Below, piece after piece: positions 1 through 10,567 of a stretch of DNA of 64,000 bases. The DNA is from Physcomitrium patens. Taxonomy: Eukaryota > Streptophyta > Bryopsida > Funariales > Funariaceae. Positions within the stretch are counted from its first letter, which is position 1; each line of letters opens with the position of its first letter. The DNA lies in assembly GCF_000002425.4 (NCBI RefSeq), contig NC_037275.1:2913734-2977733 (forward strand). Direction: 5' to 3'. The position numbers and the translations under genes were made by a program. The notes beneath the pieces were generated by a model. It searched no databases and was not told the origin of the DNA. It saw nothing but the letters and a program-made list of their open reading frames with translations.

Positions 1-1809
1 AAAACGGTAGATAAGAAGATAAAGTCTGTTGCCAGACCATTACCAGAAGATTCTAAAGAACAAATAGAAGAGGCATCAAAAGAAGCAAGTTTAAGAGATC
101 CAATGAGTATTGGACACCAGTTTACTAGAGAGACTTTTGAAGAATTGAAGATTGGTTCTGATGGTTCTTTATTGCCGGAGGAAATTACTTGCTTCAAAAA
201 GATGTTGGCTAAACAAGGTAGATCGTTTGCCTTCGAATCTCATGAAATTGGGTGTGTGGATCCAAATATTATAACACCTATGGTTATCTTCACTGTACCG
301 CATGTACCTTGGAATCTAAGACCGATTCCAGTACCAAGGACACATTTACCTAAATTGGTGGAACTATTGAAAGAAAAGATAAAGATGAAAATATTAGAAC
401 CTTCATTTGCGCCGTATTCTAGTCGATGGTTTACGGTACCTAAGAAGAATGGGTCACTGCGGTTTATTCAAGATATGCAGCCGGTGAATGCTGTAACTGT
501 CAGGAATGCAGGAATTGGACCTATTGTGGATGAATTTACTGAGGCGTTTGCTGGAAGGGCAATCTATTCAATGAGTGATTTGTATTCAGGTTATGATCAA
601 TTTTAACTTGTCGAAGGAAGTAGAGCTATGACAACGATGAGGACACCGCTTGGATTGGTTAGAATGTGCACTCTTCCTCAAGGCGCGACCAACTCAGTTG
701 CACATATGATGAATGGGATGAATAAGGTATTGAGAGATTTTATTCCGAAAAAGACTATGCCTTTTCTGAATGATGTTCCTATAAAAGGGTATAGAGAAGG
801 AGACAAGGATGAAACTTTAGATACGAGGGGGTGTCGCAGATATGCTGTTGATCATATACAAGATTGTGAAAAGATTTTAACTCGGCTTGGAGAAGTTCAT
901 CTTACATTATCGGGTATGAAGTCCGTATTTGGAGTACGAGAGGTTGTAATTGTTGGACATTTATGCGGATCTTACGGAAGAAAACGAGATCCGACTAAAG
1001 TTGATACAATTGGAAGGATGAAAGAGGATTGTGGTTCTTTAACAGAGGTTCGCAGGTTTTTGGGTGCATGTGTATTTTATCGAATCTGGATCCCTCATTT
1101 TGCTCACATAGCGGATCCATTATATGAACTGTTACGCAAGGGTTACCGATTTGAATGGGAAGAAAGGCATATTCAGGCAATGCAAAGATTGAAGAAATTA
1201 TTGATGTCACCTCCAATATTGAGGAAGGTTGATTATAAGTGCAATAGACCAGTGATTCTTACTGTAGACGCTAGTCCAATTGCCGTTGGATGGGCGGTGT
1301 GTCAAGATGATTCGAATGGGAGTAGATTTGCAGTTTGATTTGGGGCTAAAGTTTTAAGTATTTGCCAACGTGCATATTCGCAAGTCAAAAGAGAACTTTG
1401 GGGAGTTGTTTCGGCTATGAAAGCTGAAAAGGACTATTTGATTGGGGCAGTAGTAGTAATTGAAACAGATTGCTTGCCATTGCTTGGAATGATTATTAAC
1501 TGTTCAATGCCAGATATTGCAATGTTGAGCTGGATTGCTTATATTAAGTCACTAAATCTAGAATTTAAGCATATCACTGGAAAAGACAATTTAGTAGCAG
1601 ACATGCTATCTCGAGCAAGATACGAGAGGGAGGACGAAATGATTGAAGACATTGATGATGTCGGATTGAAATTCTATTCAATATCAAATCTCAACAGGGA
1701 AGACAAGCTATTTCTTGAAGAATCTTATGAAGGAGAATTATTGAATATTGGTCATTACTTGAATACCTTGACTAAACAGGGGAATTGGTCTACAGAAAAA
1801 TACAAATAA
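1..1809 (+). pseudogene. Reverse transcriptase and RNase H of element A (broken)
   Basis: RT reads from the start through SLRFIQDMQPVN and AIYSMSDLYSGYDQF. A TAA at 604 interrupts it, and it resumes in the same order with the conserved LPQGATNSVAHMM stretch. The catalytic YxDD box is replaced by PFLNDV near 760-780, so the first aspartate is lost. RNase H follows (VILTVDASPIAVGW near 1255, YSQVKRELWG near 1378, IETDCLPL near 1460, LVADMLSRA near 1595), with a stop at 1336. Motifs such as VPIKGY, VVIVGHLC and the SQxKxELWG form of the RNase H glutamate site are, from memory, more typical of fungal Ty3 elements than of common plant lineages. The copy is certainly inactive. Confidence 0.88.
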
Positions 1810-1822
1810 ATAAGAAAAAAAA

Positions 1823-3117
1823 GCATATGGATTTTTACTTCGAGATGGATTCTTATGGAAGAGACCGAAGAAAGGAATTGGGATGCCACAACGAGTGATA
1901 GGCAAAAAGGAAGAAAAACTAAAATTATTAAAAGAGTTTCATGATAGTTTATGGGCAGGGCATAGAGGAATCTGGGCTACTTTTGCTAAACTTAAGGAAC
2001 GATATTGGTGGAAGAATATGTATCGAGATGTGCTCTCATTTGTAGAGTCATGTGAAATCTGTCAATCGTATTCTAATATCTGGCATCGAGATGGTCTTCA
2101 GCCTACGTATCCTCTGGCTATTCATTTTAAATGGGTTGTTGATTTGGTTATTATGCCAGTTGGGTTATGGCAGACGAGATATTTGGTTTTAGCTCGTGAA
2201 GATTTATCAAATCAAGTAGAAGGAAGAGCATTGAGGACAAAATCTACAGAGGGGATTTGTAGGTTTTTGCTTGAAGATGTCATTTGCCGTTACGGGTGCG
2301 TAGGAAAAATCACTACAGATTGTGGAGAATTAAATGCACAAGAAGCTCGTAAGTTCTTTGAAAAATGTGGAGTTAAACTATCACTGATTACTGCTTATAA
2401 TCCAAAAGGGAATGCGAAAAGCGAACGCGGTCACCCATCGATTGTGAAAGCATTGGTTAAAGCTTGTAATGGGAAGGTTAAAGAGTGGCCACAGCTTTTG
2501 TCATTTGCTTTATGGGCTGATCGAAGAACACATAGTTCAGTGACAGGATATATGCCAGTAGAACTTATGACAGGTCAAAAACCAATTATGCCGATTGAAA
2601 AAAGGTACTTACTTGGAGTATGCTACCATGGGAAGATGGATTGACAAGAGAAGAACTTCTGGCTATTAGAATTCGACAATTGGAGCAAAGAACGGAAGAT
2701 GTCCAGATAGCATTGGAAAGGTTAAAAAGAGCAAGGTTACAAAACAAGGCGCGATTCGATAAGCAACATCGATTGAGACCAAAAGCAATCGAGGAAGGTG
2801 ACTGGGTACTTGTTTATGACAATAGTCTGGATAATCAACATAGTACTTTGCAGAAATTTTCAAAACGTTGGTTTGGACCATATGTTGTAACAACTGTTCA
2901 TAATAATTCGACTTACTCATTACGGGAGTTAGATGGTACAAAATTGAAAATACCAATTGCAGGGAAGCGAGTAAAAATATTTAAACGAAGACACGCAGAG
3001 ATGAATATGGAAGACCTTAATGAAGGTATAGAGATTCCGCAGCAAGAAGATGAAAGTGATATGGATAATGAATGTGACGAAGACAAACTGGACAAAGACG
3101 TAGGGGATATAATCTGA
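1823..3117 (+). pseudogene. Integrase of element A
   Basis: The integrase frame opens at the codons for AYGFLLRDGFLWKRPKKG, before the first ATG of the longest open stretch at 1883. The HHCC zinc module is visible (FHDSLWAGH near 1935, SCEICQ near 2048). Candidate catalytic DDE residues are D in WVVDLVIMP near 2140, D in ITTDCGE near 2315 and E in GNAKSERGH near 2415. A frameshift near 2620-2644 moves reading into the last 165 codons, which hold the GPY/F module (KRWFGPYVV near 2865) and an acidic tail. No chromodomain follows. The enzyme would have inserted element cDNA into the host chromosome; the frameshift breaks it. Confidence 0.88.
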
Positions 3118-3167
3118 ATCAAACAGCAATTGGGTAAATTGGTGCATACCGGAGGATGCACAGGTTC

Positions 3168-3179
3168 AGAGGGGGTGGA
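3168..3179 (+). other. Polypurine tract of element A
   Basis: A purine run (agagggggtgga) directly abuts the TG that opens the 3' LTR. This is the expected plus-strand priming site for a Ty3 element. Confidence 0.75.
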
Positions 3180-4488
3180 TGTCGTGTTGTAACACGAGTA
3201 TACAGTGAAAATAAAAAGAAAGGGGAATTTTATTAATATTCAGTTACCTCGAATATTGGGAGCATCAACCAACTCCAGTACAAATACTGAGTGGTCAGGT
3301 TCAGTCACTCCGTTACAGTCAGCGGAGGCATACTGAAATGCTCCATTCGATTCTAATAACGGGAGTCAGCAAGAAGAGAAGGACCAATTCACACGACGGG
3401 TTCGAGGAGCCAATTGGATCCAATTTCGATAATCCAATCTGGGTCCTCTTATCCAATATGAGACCTGAATTGGCCGGTCAACCCAATGCAGTCTAATTAC
3501 GGGAAATCCAGGTCTTACTATGGGTCTTAGCCAATCTGACGCGAGGACCAATTTGACCCAATTATGGGAACATCTAGGTTACTACGGGCATCTTTCCCAA
3601 TATAGGACCTGAATTGGTCGGGCGACTCAATGTGGTCCCGATTACGGAGTTCGGTTCTGTTTCAGGCTGTCCTGTTCTCTGTGCCGTTTCAGGGAACGTT
3701 GTTTTCGATAAATGGATTTCTTAAAGGTAAAAACGGAAGAGAAAGCTTGACGGCGAGAGCCAATTTCGGATCCAAGCTTGAGGTGGGAGCCAATTCCGGA
3801 TCTAAGACGGAAGATTGAAGAAATTCAGAGGATAAGGTTAGGGGGGAATCGGGGGGGGAGCGAGTTTTCAAAGCTTTTGCAAGGTTACCAGTTCGGTTTC
3901 ATTGGAGGTTTTTTGAAGATCAAGGGAATTAGAGAGAGGAGCTTCATGCTTCGGGTCGGGGAAGGAAAGACATAGAATTTGGATTTTTCTTCTTCGTAGA
4001 GTTTTAGGAAGACTGAGGCAATCGCTGCTGAAGTCAGTATTGTAATGGTGAATCGGGATTTTTAAATGAAGTGGGTTTGAATACTCTTGATTGTTTTGTA
4101 AAATCGAGTTACGTCTGTGATAAAAAGATTAAAGTGGTGTCTATAGGATTGAGTATGCAGAGTGAATGAAATTTATTGGGTTAATCTAATAGGACAGTCA
4201 GTGGATACAAAATCGTAAGTACAAAGGGGTATTGAAGATTAACAGTTTGGGTTGTTCGGGGTTCTCTGTAACGTTTGGAGACCTATCGGCTAGGGCAAAA
4301 AAGAAAAAAAAAAAGACTTCGACAAGCGGTCGAAGAGCATCCGTATAGATTTACGGTACATTGTTGCAGTCGTTTATATTCCAGCAGTCAAAAAATGATA
4401 GACTGCTTGACTATCGGCGAATCTCCATACTACCTTCTACAGCCAGATGCCCGGCACGTTCTCGAGCAGGAAAACACGTAATACGACA
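3180..4488 (+). repeat. 3' LTR of element A, with a captured gag-derived segment
   Basis: It starts TGTCGTGTTGTAACACGA and ends CGTAATACGACA. The first 18 bases contain a near-perfect hairpin (TCGTGTT/AACACGA). Positions about 3313-3720 resemble the gag C-terminal and linker coding region of the Tat-like element D2. Examples are the stretch AATGCTCCATTC at about 3337 against the D2 NAPFN codons, and CAATATAGGACCTGAAT at 3599 against CAATATGAGACCTGAAT in D2 at 37201. Short ORFs in the LTR are not convincing genes. Other family LTRs are at 7774-15907 (split), 44777-46121, 46727-48517 and 63805 onward. Confidence 0.85.
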
Positions 4489-5330
4489 CCGGTTTCATAT
4501 CTTGAATAAACCGTAGTGACCAATTCTTCTTAGGTACTATAAACCATCGACTAGAATACGGCGCAAATGAAGGTTCCAATATTTTCATCTTTATCTTTTC
4601 TTTTAATAGTTCCACCAATTTAGGTAAATGTGCCCTCGATACTAGAATCGGTCTTAGATTCCAAGGTACATGCGGTACAGTGAAGATAACCATAGGTGTT
4701 ATAATATTTGGATCCACACACCCAATTTCATGAGATTCGAAGGCAAACGATATACCTTGTTTAGCCAACATCTTTTTGAAGCAAGTAATTTCCTCCGGCA
4801 ATAAAGAACCATCAGAACCAATCTTCAATTCTTCAAAAGTCTCTCTAGTAAACTGGTGTCCAATACTCATTGGATCTCTTAAACTTGCTTCTTTTGATGC
4901 CTCTTCTATTTGTTCTTTAGAATCTTCTGGTAATGGTCTGGCAACAGACTTTATCTTCTTATCTACCGTTTTATTTCTCGTCTCTACAGTGACTTCTGGT
5001 GCTTGAAAAGATTCAAGAATGGTATAAACCTTTCTTGAATGAATCTCAACAATCTTATCATTATCCCCTAATCCAATAGATGTAATCAATTCCAATGAAT
5101 CTTCCAGTCCATTTTCTTCATAAACACCTAAAATCCTCTCATCATCTTGCAATGAACCTAACTTGCGTAATTATCCTTCAATATCATATAATCTTTTTTA
5201 TTTTTTTCTTTTAAAATTATCAACTTTCTTATACATAATATTTCCATTCTCCAATATACCAATAAAACTCGCATCAAAGGCACCTTCATCTCGCGAGAGT
5301 ACCTCCTCTTTTTGTACCTCCATAATCTCG
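4489..5330 (-). pseudogene. RT N-terminal part of A2, cut by element A
   Basis: This is the region between protease and RT, plus the RT fingers. It matches the first 500 bases of element A almost exactly, including SIGHQFTRETFEEL and FAPYSSRWF. Reading stops at the LTR of element A right after QDMKPV, so palm and catalytic residues are absent here. One stop separates it from the protease-linker frame near 5330, and a few further stops lie between 5152 and 5330. Confidence 0.85.
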
Positions 5331-6345
5331 CTTTACAGTGGTACCTCTCCAAAATCCTTAAATCCTTCAACAATCTTTGGCAATGGTTTCTCCCTCAACC
5401 TATCTCGATTTCGTTCATGGTTAGGAGGTACTGTTAGAAATTGTACAGCTTTCCTTCCATCTTCGCTCCGTACCCTTGCATAAGCAGAACCATCGTCAAG
5501 TACTTTTGTTTCTATCCGTGTTGCCGTGATATAAGGTTGTCCTAAAATCAACGGATAAGCTTTGTATCTTGAACAAAGAAATGTTGCTCCATCGCAACAT
5601 CCCCAATCCGAAATTTGACATCTGGACAAGCTCCATATAATTCGCCCCGTGTGTTATTAGCTGCTCGAATTGCCCATCTATGTTCCATATCAATTGGCCA
5701 TTTTTGCTTCTTATAAAGATCTTTAGACATGAGATTTATTTCAAAACCATGGTCGACTAAAGCAACGATTGGTTCTTTTGTATCTCCTACTTTCACCAAT
5801 ACCTCAGTAGTTGCCCTTGCCCAATGCTTTCGAGTATAATGGCTCAAAGTTCTCATTTCCTTGTTATTAGAATCTTCGAAACGTACTTCTTGATTATACC
5901 CATTCTTTTCATTTGTTGGTAGCTTGTATCCAATATCAACCTCTTCTTCATCTTTATATATTCTTGCATCAATAGCATGAATCGTTCCAGTTTCACTCAT
6001 TAATTGCCTCTTTCGCTTAATGTTGTCAATGATCACATTATGAAACTCTTTCTTTGCAATTCCCAAGACTTTTTTCAATGTGAATTCCACCTTAGCGTTT
6101 AATTTACGTTCTTCCAACACTCCTTTCAAATTTGTTGCTGCTTCAATGTGAGAAAGTAGCTTATAAGCAATTGATTTGCCTTTATCTTTTGTCTCCTTTG
6201 TTTTTTCTCCCAATGATGCTAAGGTATCTTTTACAGGCAATTCTTGTGAAGCTGCCTCTCGAGCCTTGTCTCCTCGAGTTTGCCTCTTAGAAGAATTTCC
6301 TTCTCTAGTATCATCAAAATTTCCTTGTCTCTTTTCTTCCATCAA
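5331..6345 (-). pseudogene. Protease and linker region of A2 polyprotein
   Basis: A retropepsin-like domain is visible as ALVDHGFEINLMS near 5727-5770, followed by WAIRAANNTRGELYGACP and a downstream LILGQPYITA motif. The active-site triplet is DHG rather than the usual DSG or DTG. This may be a lineage feature and not damage. A one-base frameshift near 5550 separates FFVQD from LILGQPY. Upstream is a lysine- and glutamate-rich linker. The frame is continuous with gag except for one TGA, so the original was a single gag-pro-pol reading frame. Confidence 0.75.
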
Positions 6346-7629
6346 AGCTTCATGTTGGCTCTTAGCAATATATGCATGAACTGAAAGAGACTCAACAGGA
6401 TCCTTCCAACCTGTTCAACCTCGTATTGTAGCTGCAGTTCTCAATAACGCTTCTCGAGGTAATTTCCCTTCTTGCATTGTAGAAACGGCAGAAGCCCAAA
6501 ACTCACTAGTTTCCATACTTCCACCAATTTCATCATCTACTCTAGCACCATAACTTGCACTTTCTCGTATTGCTGTTTCATGCTCGTTTAAGTAATCTTG
6601 AACCAATGCTCTCATTCCTCCCTTGCCAAAATTGGTTTGAAGAAGATCCTCCCTATCTTTCAATGCTATCTTCCCATCTTTCCAGCAAATAATTCCCTGC
6701 CGTATCATATTATTAAATTCATTGCAATCTTTTCTAGTGTGTGAAGCATCATCACACCAAATGCATCTTTGTACATATCCTTGTTTTGAAACATTCTTCG
6801 AATTATTTATAGAAGTATTCTCTTCAAGTCTTGCCAATTTGATTTGAAGATCTCGCATTCCTCGTATAATTTCTTCCATCTCCATATCTGCTTTCTTTGA
6901 TAAGAATGTCGAAGGTTGAATTGTAGGCATTGTTGGTGGTATTGTATGTACTGGAGCTTTGGGTGCTTGTACTGATTTTTGAATATTGCTCCTATCCTTC
7001 CTCCTTTCTTTTTTTGTAAGCAACTCCACCGCATCTTCAACGTTCTTCCACTTCGTTGTCAATCCTTCATCTTCTTCTTTGTCTTCAAGAAGGGGTTCTA
7101 ATTTCTCTTGCGATTCTCCATCAGCAGCTTGAAGAAATAGATCAACTTTGTTCGGCTCCAATGTCAATTTTTCTACCTTCGACAATTGAGAGTACTGCCT
7201 CACAAATTCCCTTAGTAGCTCTGTTGCTTGCAAATTCTTATTAGGCCATTCAATCCATTTCAGAAACAGCCTCTTAGTAACGCGATCAGCATCTTCCACG
7301 AAATATTCGTCTTTCAATGCATGTGAAAAATCCTCCCATGAATTCCCACAACGATCCGTAATCGATGTAATGTGGTCTCTTATCTCCGGTATCGTGGCAA
7401 GTTCAAATAATTCAACCATTTTCTTCTCAGAAATCCGATTTAATTCCATTTCATGAACATAACATCTTAAATACCTTGAAATATTCCTTCCATCAAATTG
7501 ATCAATTTTATTGACCACTGCTTGCAATGCTTTGGTTGTCAAAGCTTTCTTTCGATCATTGCTTTGTTGTTGCTGCATTGATAATGAGAAGGCTTTAAAC
7601 ATACTAGAAATAGACGGATCCATGTGCAT
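6346..7629 (-). pseudogene. Gag of A2
   Basis: An open frame of 404 codons runs from the ATG at 7629 to a TGA at 6415. The same frame continues past that stop (TGWKDPVESLSVHAYIAKSQHEA) into the protease region. A zinc knuckle of the CX2CX4HX4C type (CIWCDDASHTRKDC) lies near 6728-6769. The N-terminal two thirds are helical and glutamine- or glutamate-rich (SLSMQQQQS), as expected of a capsid. Only one stop in over 400 codons shows this copy is less decayed than most neighbours. It is unrelated in sequence to the gags of families B and D. Confidence 0.85.
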
Positions 7630-7752
7630 ACCTTGTCCTTTAGAAGAACCCTACCAGAAATTCCTCCCAAAAATCCTTCAAAATTTTTATTCTCGTTTTC
7701 CATAAAATAAAGATAAAATCAACCGAAATCCAATACCTTCCACTGTAAGCTT

Positions 7753-7769
7753 TCACGTCGGGTTCACCA
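7753..7769 (-). other. Primer binding site of A2
   Basis: On the minus strand the sequence TGGTGAACCCGACGTGA begins five bases after the LTR end. The position and TGG start fit a tRNA primer site. I cannot assign the tRNA with confidence. Confidence 0.65.
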
Positions 7770-7816
7770 CTTATGTTGTATTACGTGCTTTTCTGCTCGA
7801 GAATGCGCCGGGCGTC

Positions 7817-8377
7817 TGTCAAGGACAAGAACTCGATGAAAAAATAGTTCAGACAAGTAAGCCTTCACCCAAAGAAAAGTAACAAAATATGAATAATAAG
7901 TATGTATATTGAAAAGAGAAACTAGAATGGCTATTGCCAAAAGACAAGAAAACTAGAGACCCTTGAAACTAGACTAGAAGGAAGCAAGGAGTTGACAAGA
8001 ATGAAGAAGCCTTCATTCTTATCTCTATATATACTATCTAACTAGGAGCTACGTGGCGACGTTCTATAGGACCTCCAATATGTGTTGACTTTGTAGGACA
8101 CATGCCTTGACTTACAAGGCAAGTTTTTCTACATGTGGGCCACATAGTTAGCTTGATCTTCAAGCTAACAACATGTGTGGCACATGGCCAACTTGTTGAC
8201 CACGTTTCTAATCCAAAAAGTCAATTAAAGACACCTATGAAGTCAAAGCAGCATCTAGGAAGTTTCTAGGAAGCTTCTATATTAAATATTATAGAATTAA
8301 CTTACTTTTATCTACTTTTACTTACTTCTACATATTTTTATATGTAATTATTAGCTTACATGATTATGGCCGTGACA
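7817..8377 (-). repeat. 3' LTR of chromovirus B
   Basis: 561 bp, TG to CA ends. On the coding strand it begins TGTCACGGCC next to the polypurine tract. It has a GTATATATAGAG TATA-like motif in the same place as the 5' LTR. Confidence 0.92.
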
Positions 8378-8396
8378 TTACTCCCCCTTCTAGAGA
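8378..8396 (-). other. Polypurine tract of chromovirus B
   Basis: On the minus strand AGAAGGGGGAGTAA abuts the 3' LTR. The same tract (AGAAAGGGGGATAA) precedes the 3' LTR of copy C at 42122. Confidence 0.85.
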
Positions 8397-8418
8397 CGAG
8401 TTCCACGAAGAGCGGTCA

Positions 8419-8841
8419 TCATATGTTGAGGAAATCTATGATGCGACGAATTGTATTCGCCACATACTCTGATCTCTGTTCTCTTCGAAGATGATTTATA
8501 GGGCCTCTCAACCATCGGTAGTGTCCCATACCAGGGCGGGAAGACCACCCAGTTATTTGATCATTGTTGAGGCCTTCGTAACTTCCTTCAAATAGAATAT
8601 TTGGAACACCATTAGGAGTTGTTCCTACCTCTAGGAAAATCACCAAACATCGGGAGTCCCTTCCCAAATCGTGATACCAAATGCGTTGTATTTCACCATC
8701 TATTCGAGGAAGAATATGTCATTTTTGAAGATGTTCATCTCGATTGCGTCGTCTTGAAGGTTGTGACAATCGTAATGTCTCGTCCGGCAGGTCAATAAAC
8801 AAAGGTTCTTGAGTTGAATCCGCTGGTTGTTGGCTCTCCAT
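8419..8841 (-). pseudogene. Extra ORF (140 codons) of the chromovirus, between chromodomain and 3' LTR
   Basis: Reading on the minus strand from the ATG at 8841 (MESQQPADST) to the TGA at 8419 gives 140 codons with one internal stop at codon 41, probably CGA to TGA. The same reading frame, same length and same end occur in copy C at 41658-42080 (MENQQPVDFT start), with substitutions but no frameshift across 141 codons. A decayed third copy is in the 58-59 kb relic. The C-terminal half is best conserved: WYHDLGRDSRCLVI, ILFEGSYEGLNN, HYRWLRGPINHL and EYVANTIRRIIDFL. The N-terminus is polar and arginine-rich (SQPSRRRNRDE), possibly a nuclear or nucleic-acid-binding tail. I recognise no domain, signal peptide or membrane segment. 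An alternative is chance openness, but conserved length and frame between diverged copies argue against it. Confidence 0.7.
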
Positions 8842-8935
8842 CTAATTAGCGTCACAAATGCAAAGAAGTTACAAACAAGGATAGAATATTGAATGTTATC
8901 TTGCCTCAATCTTGTCTCTTTTATAAGAGAGATTT

Positions 8936-10564
8936 TCATCTTGGTTTTGATGGATGTCGTTGATAAAAAACTTTGACTTTAGTTGATGCATTTGCTAGAT
9001 TCCTAGATGGCTCCCAAGTGCGTTCACTAATATCATATCCGCGCCAATGAACAAGATATTCCAGCTTATTTCAACGCCGCCTTGAGTCTAATATCTCTTC
9101 CACCTCAAATTCTTCATTATTATCTACTTCTATAGGAGGCGGTGGCATTTGTCTTCTTCCTTGTATATCCACTGTCTTATATGGTTCAAGAAGAGACACG
9201 TGGAATACAGGATGGATCTTCATTGACTCCGGTAGATGTAACCGATATGCAACTGGGTTGATCTGTTCAGAAACAGAAAAGGGGCCAAGCCTACAATAGT
9301 CCAACTTGTCACAAGGTCGAGTAGTCTTGATATTGCGACGAAGTAGCCATACCTTATCACCCACATTGAGTTGTGGTTGCTCCTTACGATATAGATCTAC
9401 GTTTATCTTTTGTCGTTCTTGAGCTTCCTTCAATTGCGTCTTCATTATTGCATGTAACTCTAACAACCGATTTGCCATATCTTCTACTGCAGGATTATCA
9501 ACTTTTGAAAAATCAAAAGTATCAAGTCGTGGATGATAGCCATAATTGGCAAAGAAAGGTGTTTGTTGCGTGGAAGAATGTACCGTATTATCATAAGCAA
9601 ACTCTGCCAATGGCAGAAGGGTTGTCCAATCATCTTGTTGGTAGTTGATAGTACACCTTAAATATTGCTCCAAGACTTGGTTTACGCGCTCTGTTTGTCC
9701 ATCAGTTTGAGGATGGAAAGCCGAAGATAGCTTTATGTCCACTTTTAAAATCTTGAAAAGGATCCTCCAAAATCTTGACACAAATTGAGTTCCCCTATCC
9801 GATATGATATCTTTAGGTAATCCATGATAGCGATAGATATTATCAATGAAAAGCTTAGCTGTTTCTTCACCTGTGATAGATTTTGTACATGGCACAAAAT
9901 GTGCCATCTTGGTGAAACGATCTACTATCACAAATATAGAATCATAAGATCTTGAGCTTGGAAGATCTGTGATGAAATCTATAGAAATAGAAGACCATGG
10001 TTGTTCTGGTATAGGTAATGGCTGAAGAAGTCCGTAAGGTCGATGACGAGGAATTTTTGATCTTGAACAAATATCACATGATTGTACAAAGTCTTTGACT
10101 GACTTCCACATTTGTGGCCACCAAAAATCTCTTGATATGAGTTCCAAAGTCTTATTATATCCAAAGTGCCCTGCTGCTGGAAAGTCATGACCTGCTTGAA
10201 GAACACGTAAACGTGCTTCTCCTTCTGGAACATATAGGCGTCCTTCAAAATATAATAGATTATTCTTGAATTCGAACTTAGAAGGATCAGGAGACTTGGA
10301 AGAATTATTTTCGATATCATAAACAAGAGGGTCTGAGGACATACTGGACTGGATTTGCTTGAGAAAAGTTGAATCAACAGTCAATGTTGATTTCATTGCT
10401 CGGAGATGAAATTGCTCCGATTTCAAGAGGACCGTTCTTTGTTGCTCAAAAGCTGCATCTCCTTCTTTTGGTGCAAAATAAGAACGTCTAGATAGGGCAT
10501 CGGACAAACCTTGTTGTTTACCTAGCCGATAAGTGATAATGAACTCGAATCTTGACAAAGACAT
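8936..10564 (-). pseudogene. Integrase with C-terminal chromodomain of chromovirus B
   Basis: HHCC module: HDFPAAGH near 10180 and CDICSRSK near 10060. Catalytic residues are all present: D in SIDFITDLP, D in IISDRGTQF and E in DGQTERVNQ (between about 10000 and 9680). After the C-terminal beta-rich domain comes PVFHVSLLEPYK, then a chromodomain (EVEEILDSRRR, then YLVHWRGYDISERTWEP, about 9110-8990). A TAA at 9071 splits the chromodomain and a TGA at 10565 separates this piece from RNase H. The chromodomain places the element among chromoviruses, whose chromodomain is known to guide integration to chromatin marks. Only point stops disable this copy. Confidence 0.92.
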
Positions 10565-10567
10565 ACT

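Larger units (their letters stand above)
1..4488 (+). mobile_element. Ty3/gypsy element A, 3' part (RT-RH-INT-PPT-3' LTR)
   Basis: The left end lies outside the window. What remains is pol from the RT fingers onward, then a purine tract and a 1309-bp 3' LTR (TGTCGTG to ACGACA). It is inserted in opposite orientation inside the RT of A2: the A2 RT reads up to the codons for QDMKPV and then stops exactly at the LTR edge at 4488. The first 470 bases are nearly identical to the inverted A2 sequence at 4510-4970, so A and A2 are close relatives. The 5' copy of the target duplication is not in the window. Confidence 0.85.

Noticed and set aside
1..3117. Fungal contamination of the assembly
   Set aside because: The element is reciprocally nested with plant chromovirus and Tat-like elements at base-exact junctions.
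3366..3871. Short ORFs on both strands in the LTR
   Set aside because: They are explained by the gag-derived LTR segment and its tandem units, not by a current gene.
4275..4481. Open frame of 68 codons at the LTR end
   Set aside because: Lies within the LTR of element A, has a lysine-rich homopolymer start and is not kept in other LTR copies.
8700..8939. 79-codon minus-strand ORF starting MKISLIKETRLRQ
   Set aside because: It overlaps the extra ORF in another frame. The relative in C (41539-41799) is open too, so it is not impossible, but the 140-codon frame has the better conserved protein and natural stop.
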